Positions 1 through 7,020 of a DNA stretch of 23,545 nucleotides are shown one piece after another. Under the pieces are notes generated by a model. The model did not search any database. It had not been told where the DNA came from and saw nothing but the letters and a program-made list of their open reading frames with translations. The stretch lies in assembly GCA_023424475.1 (NCBI GenBank), contig JAFADX010000215.1:1-23545 (forward strand), in the 5' to 3' direction. The position numbers were made by a program, and so were the translations under genes. Within the stretch, counting starts at the first letter, position 1. Each line of letters opens with the position of its first letter. The DNA comes from Pseudomonadota bacterium (GTDB lineage: Bacteria; Pseudomonadota; Alphaproteobacteria; Acetobacterales; Acetobacteraceae).

Positions 1-248
1 GCCAGCAGCAGCACGGACGGCGCAAGGTGCCGCCGCCGTTCCGCAAGCCCGCGCAGGTCCGCCGCCGCTCGAATATCCTCATCCCCCCTTCCCGCCAGCC
101 CGGCAGGGTGGCGCAGGTAAGCAGCCCGGCCGGCGCCGCCGCAACCGCGCGGGGCCGCCGGACATGCCCGGGGCCGGATGCCGGCGCCCGGCGGCTTGGG
201 GGCCTCTCCGGACATGCGGCACGGTCCGGTGGCCGGCCCGTATCCCAT
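1..248 (-). other. Possible 5' part of an unidentified minus-strand gene running off the window edge
   Basis: One minus-strand frame stays open from an ATG at 248, or a second in-frame ATG at 215, to the window edge, giving at least 82 codons with mostly G or C third positions. I do not recognise the product. The visible N-terminus is Pro/Gly/Ala-rich, with no obvious signal peptide and no clear Shine-Dalgarno before either ATG. Genes encoding cell-wall hydrolase activators often follow gpmI in alphaproteobacteria, but this sequence does not look like one. In DNA this rich in GC, open frames arise by chance, so the call is weak. The rest of the gap up to gpmI (249-314) holds nothing else I can name. 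Confidence 0.2.
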
Positions 249-257
249 CCGGGATAC
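240..257. promoter_or_regulatory. Perfect 7-4-7 inverted repeat downstream of gpmI
   Basis: GTATCCC-ATCC-GGGATAC is a perfect 7-bp dyad with a 4-base spacer, about 60 bases beyond the gpmI stop. The geometry suits an operator for a dimeric regulator, or a weak transcript hairpin. There is no T-tract, so it is not a standard intrinsic terminator. The function is unknown. Confidence 0.3.
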
Positions 258-314
258 TGCCGCTGGGCGGCCGGTCGGGGGTGCGGTCCGGTGCCGGCGC
301 TCCCAAACGGACGC

Positions 315-1847
315 TCAGCGGATCAGCGAATGGCCTGTCATGGCCGCCGGCTGCGACACGCCGAGCAGCGCGAGCAGCGTCGGCGCGATATCCGCGAGCC
401 GTCCATCCGCCAGCCGCGCGCCCGCCGGCCCGCCCATCAGGATCGCCGGGACGGGATTCGTCGTATGCGCGGTGTGCGGGCCGCCGGTGACCGGGTCCTT
501 CATCATCTCGGCATTGCCGTGGTCGGCGGTGACGAAGAGCGCGCCGCCGGCGGCGCGGATCGCCTCCGCGATGCGGCCGAGGCCGCCATCGACCGCCTCC
601 ACCGCCCGGGTCGCGGCGGCCAGGCTGCCGGTGTGGCCGACCATGTCGGCATTGGCGAAGTTCAGCACGATCAGGTCGTAGGTGCCCGATCCGATCGCGG
701 CGACCGCCCTGTCGGTCAGTTCCGGCGCCGACATCTCGGGCTGCAGGTCGTAGGTCGCGACCTTGGGCGAGGCGACGAGGATGCGTTCCTCGCCCGGGAA
801 GGGCATCTCCTCGCCGCCGTTCAGGAAGTAGGTGACATGGGGGTATTTCTCGGTCTCCGCCATGCGGAGCTGCCTCAGCCCCGCGCCGGCGGCGACGGCG
901 CCGAGGATGCCGTCCATCAGCTGGGGCGCGAAGAGGGTTCCGAGGAAGGAGTTCAGCGCCTCGCTGTATTCCGTCATGCCGGCGGCGGCGGCGAAGCGCA
1001 CGACCCGCCTGCGCCCGAAGCCGCTGAAGGCCGGGTCGAGCAGCGCGGCCAGGATCTGCCGCACCCGGTCGGCGCGGAAGTTGAAGCACAGCAGCCCGTC
1101 GCCGTCCTTCATGCCGGCATAGCCGCCGATCACGGTCGCGGGGATGAACTCGTCGGTCTTGCCCGCGTCGTGGGCCGCGGCGATGGCGGCCCGGGCCGTC
1201 GCGGCGCGGGCGCCTTCCGCGCTCACCATGGCGTCGTAGGCCTGGCGCACGCGCTCCCAGCGGTTGTCGCGGTCCATCGCGAAATAGCGGCCGATGACCG
1301 TGGCGACGGAGACGCCGGGCAGGCCCGCGATGTCGGCCTCGAACTTCGCCAGGAAGTCCGGCGCCGCCTTGGGCGCGGTGTCGCGCCCGTCGGTCAGCGC
1401 ATGCACCGCGACCTTCACGCCCGCGCCGGCGAGGATGCGCGCCAGCGCCACCGCATGGTCCTGGTGCGAATGCACGCCGCCGGGCGAAAGCAGCCCCATC
1501 AGGTGGCAGGTGCCGCCCGTCTTCCTCAGTGCGTCGATCAGGCCGGTCAGCGCAGGCAGCGTCGCGATCGAGCCGTCGGCGATGGCGTTGCCGATGCGCG
1601 GAAGGTCCTGCATCACCACGCGCCCGGCGCCGATGTTCAGGTGCCCCACCTCCGAATTGCCCATCTGCCCGTCGGGCAGGCCGACATCGGCGCCGGAGGT
1701 GCGCAGGAAGGCATGCGGGCATTCGGCCCAGAGCCGGTCGAAGGCCGGGGTCTTCGCCGCCAGCACGGCGTTGTCCGCCGGGTCCTCGCGCCAGCCCCAG
1801 CCGTCGAGGATGACGAGCATGACGGGACGGGGGCGGCTGGCGGACAT
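315..1847 (-). CDS. gpmI: 2,3-bisphosphoglycerate-independent phosphoglycerate mutase
   Basis: Interconverts 3- and 2-phosphoglycerate in glycolysis and gluconeogenesis in the cytoplasm. It is a two-metal enzyme of the alkaline phosphatase superfamily. The 510-residue product matches the usual family length of about 510-515. Residues 11-18 hold the first metal site (LVILDGWG, Asp15). Ser65 in MGNSEVGH is the phosphorylated catalytic serine. GGVHSHQDH, near residue 125, is the substrate-binding region. Near the C-terminus NFANADMVGHTG and VTADHGNAE carry the remaining metal ligands. The start at 1847 is chosen because GAGGAAG lies just upstream and the first metal motif falls at the expected distance; a longer in-frame extension to 1901 has no family support. 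It follows rlmH after about 90 bases and is the last identified gene of the minus-strand cluster. Confidence 0.97.
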   Translation of the reverse strand: MSASRPRPVMLVILDGWGWREDPADNAVLAAKTPAFDRLWAECPHAFLRTSGADVGLPDGQMGNSEVGHLNIGAGRVVMQDLPRIGNAIADGSIATLPALTGLIDALRKTGGTCHLMGLLSPGGVHSHQDHAVALARILAGAGVKVAVHALTDGRDTAPKAAPDFLAKFEADIAGLPGVSVATVIGRYFAMDRDNRWERVRQAYDAMVSAEGARAATARAAIAAAHDAGKTDEFIPATVIGGYAGMKDGDGLLCFNFRADRVRQILAALLDPAFSGFGRRRVVRFAAAAGMTEYSEALNSFLGTLFAPQLMDGILGAVAAGAGLRQLRMAETEKYPHVTYFLNGGEEMPFPGEERILVASPKVATYDLQPEMSAPELTDRAVAAIGSGTYDLIVLNFANADMVGHTGSLAAATRAVEAVDGGLGRIAEAIRAAGGALFVTADHGNAEMMKDPVTGGPHTAHTTNPVPAILMGGPAGARLADGRLADIAPTLLALLGVSQPAAMTGHSLIR

Positions 1848-1938
1848 GGCGGCTTCCTCATGGTGCGCCCGGGATGTGCCCTTGCCGCGCCCGCCCCGCA
1901 AGGCCGGCGGGGGGTGGAACGAAGGGCTCCGCGCCGCC

Positions 1939-2370
1939 TCAGGGACGCCAGGCGCGGTGGTAGGGGTGGTTCCGGCGGATCGCCTGGGCGCGATAGAGCT
2001 GTTCGGCCAGCATCCCGCGCACCAGGAAATGCGGCCAGGTCATCGGGCCGAGCGCGATGCGGCGCTCCGCCCGCGCGGTGACGGCAGGGTCGAGGCCCTC
2101 CGCGCCGCCGATCAGAAAGCAGACCGGCCGGCCGCTCTCCTCCCAGCGCGCCAGCAGGGCGGCGAAGCCTTCGCTGCCCGGCGCCTCGCCCCCGAGGTCG
2201 AGGGCCACCGCCAGCGCATCGCCCGGCAGGGCGGCCAGGAGCGCCGCGCCTTCGTGCCGGCGCACTTCGGCGGCGGAGCCCCGTGCCTCGGGGATCTCGG
2301 TGACCTCGGGCGGCGGGCGGAGGCGCGCGGCGTAGTGCGCGTAGAGCGCGGCCTCCGGCCCCGCCTTCAT
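1939..2370 (-). CDS. rlmH: 23S rRNA pseudouridine1915 N3-methyltransferase RlmH
   Basis: SPOUT-family methyltransferase that modifies pseudouridine 1915 in helix 69 of 23S rRNA on the assembled ribosome, using S-adenosylmethionine. The visible family motifs are LDLGGEAPGSEGFA, FLIGGAEGL (the SAM-binding knot) and, at the C-terminus, the MTWPH and EQLYRAQAI...HPYHR segments. The first canonical start, ATG at 2370, gives 143 residues, whereas family members are about 150-160. The eight codons before it read VRILAVGR, exactly the first beta strand expected of RlmH, but that stretch begins with GTT (2392-2394), which overlaps the rsfS stop by one base. Either initiation is non-canonical, or the start has been altered by a point change or a one-base deletion, or the protein begins at the internal ATG and lacks strand 1. 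The identity is firm; the start is uncertain. Confidence 0.93.
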   Translation of the reverse strand: MKAGPEAALYAHYAARLRPPPEVTEIPEARGSAAEVRRHEGAALLAALPGDALAVALDLGGEAPGSEGFAALLARWEESGRPVCFLIGGAEGLDPAVTARAERRIALGPMTWPHFLVRGMLAEQLYRAQAIRRNHPYHRAWRP

Positions 2371-2389
2371 CCGCCCGACGGCGAGGATC

Positions 2390-3124
2390 CTAACCGGGCG
2401 TGGCGTCGCCCGCCCCCGGGCTCTCGGGGCCCCACATGCGCTCGATGCGGTAGAGTTCGCGGGCCTCCGGGCGGAACAGGTGGATCACCAGGTCGCCCGC
2501 GTCGATCAGCACCCAGTCCGGCGAGGACTGGACGGCATCCCGCCGCAGGCGCAGCCCCGCCTCGCCCAGCGCCTCGTCCAGGTGCGTCGCCATCGCCTGC
2601 AACTGCCGTTCGACCTGGCCGGTCGCGACGATGAGGCGGTCGGCGTAGTCGGCGCGGCCGGTGACATCGAGCAGGACGATGTTCTCCGCCTTGTCGTCCT
2701 CGAGGCTCTTCATCGCCGCGGCGACGATGAGGGAAAGACGGTCGGGGGAGAGCTTCTCGCGCTTGCGGGTGCGGGCCGGGCGCGGCGCGGCGGGGGCGGC
2801 CCTGGCCGTCGCGCCGGGCTTCGGCTTCGCCGGGGTCCTGGCCGCAGCGGCCGCCTTCGATTTCGCGGCCGTCTTCGGCGCGGCCTTGGCGGGCGCCTTG
2901 GCCGTCGCGGCAGCCTTCGGCTTCGCCGGGGCCTTGGCCGCCGTGGCCGTCTTCGACCTGCCGGCGGCTTTCGCAGGCCCCTTGGCCGTGGCGGCGGTCC
3001 GGGGCTTCGCCGGAGCCTCGGCTGCGGACGGGGTCTTCGGCTTCGCGGCAGCCGCCTTGGCCTTCGGGGCAGCCTTCGCCTTCGGCGCGGCCTTGGTCTC
3101 GGTGGTCTTCGGCGTGCGGGCTAT
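2390..3124 (-). CDS. rsfS: Ribosomal silencing factor RsfS with a long Lys/Ala/Pro-rich N-terminal tail
   Basis: RsfS binds ribosomal protein uL14 on the large subunit and blocks subunit joining when translation must be reduced. The last 120 or so residues form a complete RsfS domain, from KLSPDRLSLIVAAAM through ADRLIVATG and SSPDWVLIDAGDLVIHLF to YRIERMWG. Ahead of it lie about 120 residues of low-complexity sequence made of repeated AKP, AAK and TAK units, resembling histone H1-type basic tails. The tail is in frame and contains no Met. ATA at 3124 lies 5-6 bases after AGGAGG and overlaps the nadD stop (ATAG), so I place the start there. The only conventional starts that keep the whole frame, TTG at 3220 and GTG at 3217, have no ribosome site and would overlap nadD by about 100 bases. 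The domain is certain; the start is inferred. Confidence 0.9.
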   Translation of the reverse strand: MARTPKTTETKAAPKAKAAPKAKAAAAKPKTPSAAEAPAKPRTAATAKGPAKAAGRSKTATAAKAPAKPKAAATAKAPAKAAPKTAAKSKAAAAARTPAKPKPGATARAAPAAPRPARTRKREKLSPDRLSLIVAAAMKSLEDDKAENIVLLDVTGRADYADRLIVATGQVERQLQAMATHLDEALGEAGLRLRRDAVQSSPDWVLIDAGDLVIHLFRPEARELYRIERMWGPESPGAGDATPG

Positions 3125-3801
3125 GGCCCCCTCCTCTCGCCCATGTCGTGCGGCGCCGACCGCGCTGCCCGGATGGCGGTCGCGGAGGCGGCGTGCTCCC
3201 TCGCCGGAACCAAGCACCAAGGCGCGTGGGGCGCAAAGGATTCCGTCAGCAGCGCGCCCGGTGCGCGCCGGTGCCGCGCAAGGACATGGGCCGCGCGCCC
3301 CTTGAGCGCACGGCGCGTCCAGCCCGGCCGCGGCAGCACCGCGATCGCGGTGTCGCGCGCGATCTCCCGCCAGCGCCGCCAGCGCGGCAACTGCACGAGG
3401 TTGTCCGCGCCGATCACCAGCACGAAGCGCGCGCAGGGAAAGCGGCGGCGCAGCAGGCGCAGCGTATCGGCGGTGTAGCGCGTGCCGAGCGCGCGCTCGA
3501 TGTCGGTCGCGACGATGCGCCGCCCGTCCGCGATGCGTCGGGCCGAAGCCAGCCGCTCGGGCAGCGGCGCCATCCCGGCCACCGGCTTCAGCGGATTGCC
3601 CGGCGAGACCATCAGCCAGACCTCGTCGAGCCGCAGGGCGCGGCGCGCCATCTGCGCGACGTGCAGGTGCCCCGCATGGGCGGGGTTGAACGACCCGCCG
3701 AGCAGCCCGATGCGACGCCGGCGCGAATCGCCGAAGCGCGCGGGCGTCACCGCGCGTCGCGCCAGGTCGGGCGTGGCTTCGGCATGGGCGGCATCGGGCA
3801 T
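3121..3801 (-). CDS. nadD: Nicotinate-nucleotide adenylyltransferase
   Basis: Transfers AMP from ATP to nicotinate mononucleotide, making deamido-NAD in NAD biosynthesis. The 226-residue product has the nucleotidyltransferase signature GGSFNPAHAGHLH at residues 35-47, then SPGNPLKP, the VLVIGADNL strand, and the C-terminal SATAIR motif corresponding to the (S/T)xxxR ATP-binding signature. The N-terminus is about 30 residues longer than in compact family members. The ATG at 3801 is preceded by GGAGG only three bases away, a tight spacing. The gene lies 35 bases downstream of the hydratase-like gene and its stop overlaps the proposed rsfS start. The nadD-rsfS-rlmH order is a well-known conserved neighbourhood. 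The reading frame is open far upstream, but only as a shadow of other genes. Confidence 0.96.
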   Translation of the reverse strand: MPDAAHAEATPDLARRAVTPARFGDSRRRRIGLLGGSFNPAHAGHLHVAQMARRALRLDEVWLMVSPGNPLKPVAGMAPLPERLASARRIADGRRIVATDIERALGTRYTADTLRLLRRRFPCARFVLVIGADNLVQLPRWRRWREIARDTAIAVLPRPGWTRRALKGRAAHVLARHRRAPGALLTESFAPHAPWCLVPAREHAASATAIRAARSAPHDMGERRGP

Positions 3802-3836
3802 CTTCCTCCGATGGCGGAGTCTAGCGGCCGTGCCGG

Positions 3837-4592
3837 TCAGCGGAAATCCACGCCGACCGTGCCGAGGCCCGGCACGGCGAGGCGCCAGCTCTCCCCGGCA
3901 TGCGGCGCCAGGGGCACCGGCGCGGCCAGCAGCGCGACATGTTCCCCGGGCCGCAGCGGGCGGCCCTCGGCCGCCATCTCCCTCACCAGCATCGCGACCA
4001 GTGCATCCGGCAGCGCGGCGAGGCCGAGCCCCGCCAGGTTCGCCACCACCGAGCCGTTCGCCTGCAGCACCGCATCGGTCGCCAGCGCCCCGGTATCCGT
4101 CACCGGCAGCAGTTCGCCCGCCACGCCAAGCCGCAGCCCGAGATTGCCGGCAATCCGCGCCGCCCGTCCGGGCGCCGGCGTGGCGGCAAGATCGAGCAGC
4201 GCGAGGTAGGGGCCGGCAGCCGCGATGCGCCCGCCCTCCCCCATCCGCAGCAGCAGGCCGGGCGCGACGGCGGGCCGCGCGCCGTAGGTGGCGGCGATCA
4301 CCGCGCTGCCTTCGTAGCGGAGATTCGCGTGATAGAGCGCCCCGCGCAGCGGCGGGTTCGCCTCCGCCGCCAGGGCGACGCCGCCGACGTCGCCCCAGGG
4401 CTGGGAGAGGATGGCGACGAGCCTGGCCTGGGCGCAGGCAGCATCGGCGGCGGAGAGGTCCGGGAAGGGCGCGGGCACCTGGCGTTCGATCAGCGCGCGG
4501 GCGAAGCCCGCGACGGTGGGGACATCCGGGCAGGCGCCGGCGGCCGGCCCGGCCGCGATCATGGCGAGCGCCGCGAGCCCCGCGCGGATCAT
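3837..4592 (-). CDS. Exported protein related to 2-keto-4-pentenoate hydratase / fumarylacetoacetase family
   Basis: The 251-residue product starts with a probable signal peptide (about residues 1-20: a short basic start, an Ala/Leu/Ile-rich core and an AAGA-type cleavage region). The body resembles the hydratase branch of the fumarylacetoacetate hydrolase superfamily: NANLRYEGSAVIAATYG-like and LLRMGEGG segments mid-protein, then a C-terminal pattern with LQANGSVVANLAG, RPLRPGEHVALL and a final VPGLGTVGVDF strand. Cytoplasmic catechol-pathway hydratases normally lack a signal peptide, so a periplasmic or non-catalytic role is possible; I cannot place the metal-binding acidic residues with confidence. 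Its ATG overlaps the proA stop by four bases (ATGA), implying translational coupling with proline synthesis genes. No direct link to proline metabolism is evident. Confidence 0.72.
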   Translation of the reverse strand: MIRAGLAALAMIAAGPAAGACPDVPTVAGFARALIERQVPAPFPDLSAADAACAQARLVAILSQPWGDVGGVALAAEANPPLRGALYHANLRYEGSAVIAATYGARPAVAPGLLLRMGEGGRIAAAGPYLALLDLAATPAPGRAARIAGNLGLRLGVAGELLPVTDTGALATDAVLQANGSVVANLAGLGLAALPDALVAMLVREMAAEGRPLRPGEHVALLAAPVPLAPHAGESWRLAVPGLGTVGVDFR

Positions 4593-5854
4593 GGCCGCGT
4601 CTGGCCGGTCCCGACGACGTGGTAGCGATAGGTGCAGAGCTGCTCCACGCCCACGGGGCCGCGCGCATGCAGGCGGCCGGTGGCGATGCCGATCTCGGCG
4701 CCGAAGCCGAATTCGCCGCCGTCGCAGAACTGGGTCGAGGCGTTCCACAGCCCGACCGCGGAATCGATGCCGTCGAGGAAGGTGCGCGCCGCCGCCTCGT
4801 CCTGCGTCACGATCGCCTCGGTGTGCTCCGAGCCGTAGCGGCGGATATGGCCGAGCGCCGCCTCGATCCCGTCCACCACCTTCACCGAGAGGATGGCGTC
4901 GAGCCATTCGGTGGAGAAGTCCTGCTCGGTGGCGGCGGGAAGGCCGGTGACGATGGCGCGCGCGCGCTCGTCGGCGCGGAAGTCGCAGCCGAGGGCGCGC
5001 AGATCCGCGACCAGCAGCGGCAGCAGGGACGGCGCGATGGCGGCGTCGATCAGCAGCGTCTCGGTCGCGCCGCAGACGCCGGTGCGGCGCATCTTCGCGT
5101 TGGCGAGGATGCTGCGCGCCATCCCGGGGTCCGCCGCCGCATGGATGTAGGTGTGGCAGAGGCCCTCGGCATGGGCGAGGACGGGCACGCGCGCTTCCTC
5201 GAGCACGCGGGTCACCAGCCCCTTGCCGCCGCGCGGCACGATCAGGTCGATCAGGCCGGAGGCGCGCAGCATGGCGCCGACGAAGGCGCGGTCGGCGGTG
5301 GGCGCGACCTGCACCGCGGCCTCCGGCAGGCCGGCGGCGCGCAGGCCCTCGGCCATGCAGGCATGGATGGCGGCGGCGCTGCGCGTGCTCTCGGATCCCC
5401 CGCGCAGGATCACCGCATTGCCCGACTTCAGGCAGAGCGCGGCGGCATCGGCCGTCACGTTCGGGCGGCTTTCGAAGATCATGCCGATCACGCCGAGCGG
5501 CTGGGCGATGCGGCGGATCACGAGGCCGTTCGGGCGCGTCCACTCGGACAGCACCCGGCCGACGGGATCGGCGAGCGCGGCGACTTCCTCAAGGCCCCTG
5601 GCCATCGCCTCGATGCGGGCGGGCGTCAGGGTCAGGCGGTCGCGGAAGGCGGCGGTCAGGCCCGGCGCGGCCTCGAGGTCGGCGGCATTGGCGGCGAGCA
5701 GCGCCCCGGTCCGCGCACGCAGGGCGGCGGCGGCGGCCCCGAGGGCCGCATTCTTCGCCGGGGCCGGGGCGCGCGCGATCGTGCCGGCGGCCTCGCGCGC
5801 GGCGCGGGCGGCGGTGTCGAGAAGGCGGGCGGCGTCCTGGGCGATGACGTTCAC
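4589..5854 (-). CDS. proA: Glutamate-5-semialdehyde dehydrogenase (gamma-glutamyl phosphate reductase)
   Basis: Second enzyme of proline biosynthesis; reduces gamma-glutamyl phosphate to glutamate semialdehyde with NADPH. The 421-residue length is normal for the family. Visible features are the nucleotide-binding region with PLGVIGMIFESRPNV near residue 118, the LKSGNAVILRGGSE motif near 142, and the catalytic cysteine at about residue 261 in RRTGVCGATETLL. The C-terminal segment with STQFCDGGEFGFGAEIGIATG, followed by ARGPVGVEQL, is diagnostic of ProA. Translation probably starts at GTG (5854), with AGGA five bases upstream. It is separated from proB by the Bug-type receptor gene, which is unusual because proB and proA are normally adjacent. 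Confidence 0.98.
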   Translation of the reverse strand: MNVIAQDAARLLDTAARAAREAAGTIARAPAPAKNAALGAAAAALRARTGALLAANAADLEAAPGLTAAFRDRLTLTPARIEAMARGLEEVAALADPVGRVLSEWTRPNGLVIRRIAQPLGVIGMIFESRPNVTADAAALCLKSGNAVILRGGSESTRSAAAIHACMAEGLRAAGLPEAAVQVAPTADRAFVGAMLRASGLIDLIVPRGGKGLVTRVLEEARVPVLAHAEGLCHTYIHAAADPGMARSILANAKMRRTGVCGATETLLIDAAIAPSLLPLLVADLRALGCDFRADERARAIVTGLPAATEQDFSTEWLDAILSVKVVDGIEAALGHIRRYGSEHTEAIVTQDEAAARTFLDGIDSAVGLWNASTQFCDGGEFGFGAEIGIATGRLHARGPVGVEQLCTYRYHVVGTGQTRP

Positions 5855-5972
5855 GGCAATCCTGCTCCTGCCCGCTCCATCGGCGGGCCGTCTGGCGTGC
5901 CGCGGTCATACGGCAAGCGCGCCCAGGAACATAGGGTGCCGCGGCGTCCGGCGCAGCGGACGCGGCCCCGCG

Positions 5973-6947
5973 CTATTCGATCTGGATGCCGCTGTCGCGG
6001 ATGATCGGCGCCCACTTGGCGCGCTCGCCGTCCCACGCCTCGGAGAACTGCGCCGGCGTGCTCCAGCGCGGCTCGAGGCCGTTGCGGTTCAGCACCGCCT
6101 TCACGCCCTCGTCCGACAGGGCAACGCGCATCGCCTCGTTGAGCTTCGCGACCGCCGGTGCGGGCGTGCCGCTGGGCACCACCACCGCATACCAGGACGG
6201 GACATCGAAACCCGGAACGCCGGACTCCGCGACGGTCGGGATCCCGGGCATCAGGCGCGAGCGCCGCGCATGCGGGATGGCGAGCGCCCGCAGCTTCCCC
6301 TCCCGCACCTGCGGCAGCACCGAGGCGGCGGTGGCGAAGGAGTAGTCGAGCCGCCCCGACAGCAGATCGGTCACCACGAGGCCGCCGCCGCGATAGTGGA
6401 CGGGCGTCGCCTCGATGCCCGCCATGCGATCGAACAGCAGCCCCGCGAGATGCGGGCCGCCGGCGATACCGCTGGTGCCGTAGGAGAGCTGCCCCGGCGC
6501 GGCCTTCGCCGCGGCGACCAGGTCGGCGACGTTGCGCCAGGGCCGGTCGGGCGGGACGACGAGGATGTTGAAGAGATCGACCGCGATCGAGACCGGCACC
6601 AGGTCCTTCCGCGGATCCACGGGCAGGCGCAGCACCATCGGGCTGACCACCAGCGCGCCGAGGGTGGCGAGCAGCATCGTGTGGCCGTCGGCCGGGCTGC
6701 GCGCCACCACCTCGGTCGCGATGTTGCTGCCGGCGCCGGGGCGGTTCTCGACGATCACGGGCTGGCCGAGCACCTCGCCCATCTTCGGCGCGATGGCGCG
6801 GGCGGAGATGTCGGTCGCGCCGCCCGGCGTGTAGCCGATCACGAGGCGCAGCGGTCGGCTGGGGAAATCCTCCTGCGCAAGGGCGGGGCGAGCGAAGGGT
6901 GCGACGGCGGCGGCGATCGCCGCGCGGCGCGGCAGGCGAAAGGTCAT
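5973..6947 (-). CDS. Bug/TctC-family tripartite tricarboxylate transporter substrate-binding protein
   Basis: A periplasmic solute receptor of 324 residues. An N-terminal signal peptide (MTFRLPRRAAIAAAVAPFARPALA, followed by QEDFPSRPLRLV) would export it. The mature protein has the Bug hallmarks: VIGYTPGGATDISAR, ENRPGAGSNIATEVVARSPADGHTMLLAT, SYGTSGIAGGPHLAG, HYRGGG and a C-terminal VPSGTPAPAVAKLN segment. Members bind carboxylates or similar small molecules, sometimes with TctAB permease subunits, but no permease genes are nearby. Orphan receptors of this kind are abundant in Roseomonas-like bacteria and Burkholderiales. It lies between proB (73 bases upstream) and proA (118 bases downstream) on the same strand, apparently inserted into an otherwise conserved gene pair. 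The ligand cannot be predicted. Confidence 0.93.
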   Translation of the reverse strand: MTFRLPRRAAIAAAVAPFARPALAQEDFPSRPLRLVIGYTPGGATDISARAIAPKMGEVLGQPVIVENRPGAGSNIATEVVARSPADGHTMLLATLGALVVSPMVLRLPVDPRKDLVPVSIAVDLFNILVVPPDRPWRNVADLVAAAKAAPGQLSYGTSGIAGGPHLAGLLFDRMAGIEATPVHYRGGGLVVTDLLSGRLDYSFATAASVLPQVREGKLRALAIPHARRSRLMPGIPTVAESGVPGFDVPSWYAVVVPSGTPAPAVAKLNEAMRVALSDEGVKAVLNRNGLEPRWSTPAQFSEAWDGERAKWAPIIRDSGIQIE

Positions 6948-7020
6948 GGTGTTCCCATCCCGGTCTGGTTGGCTGCTGTGTCGCATGCCCTCGGGGAGGC
7001 CGGAAGTCCCCTGCCGCCGA

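Noticed and set aside
27..2081. Very long plus-strand open frames (684 codons here, similar ones at 3482-6004 and 5151-7061)
   Set aside because: They are antisense shadows of gpmI, proA, the Bug receptor and other genes in GC-rich DNA, with Arg/Ala/Gly-rich nonsense composition and no family motifs.
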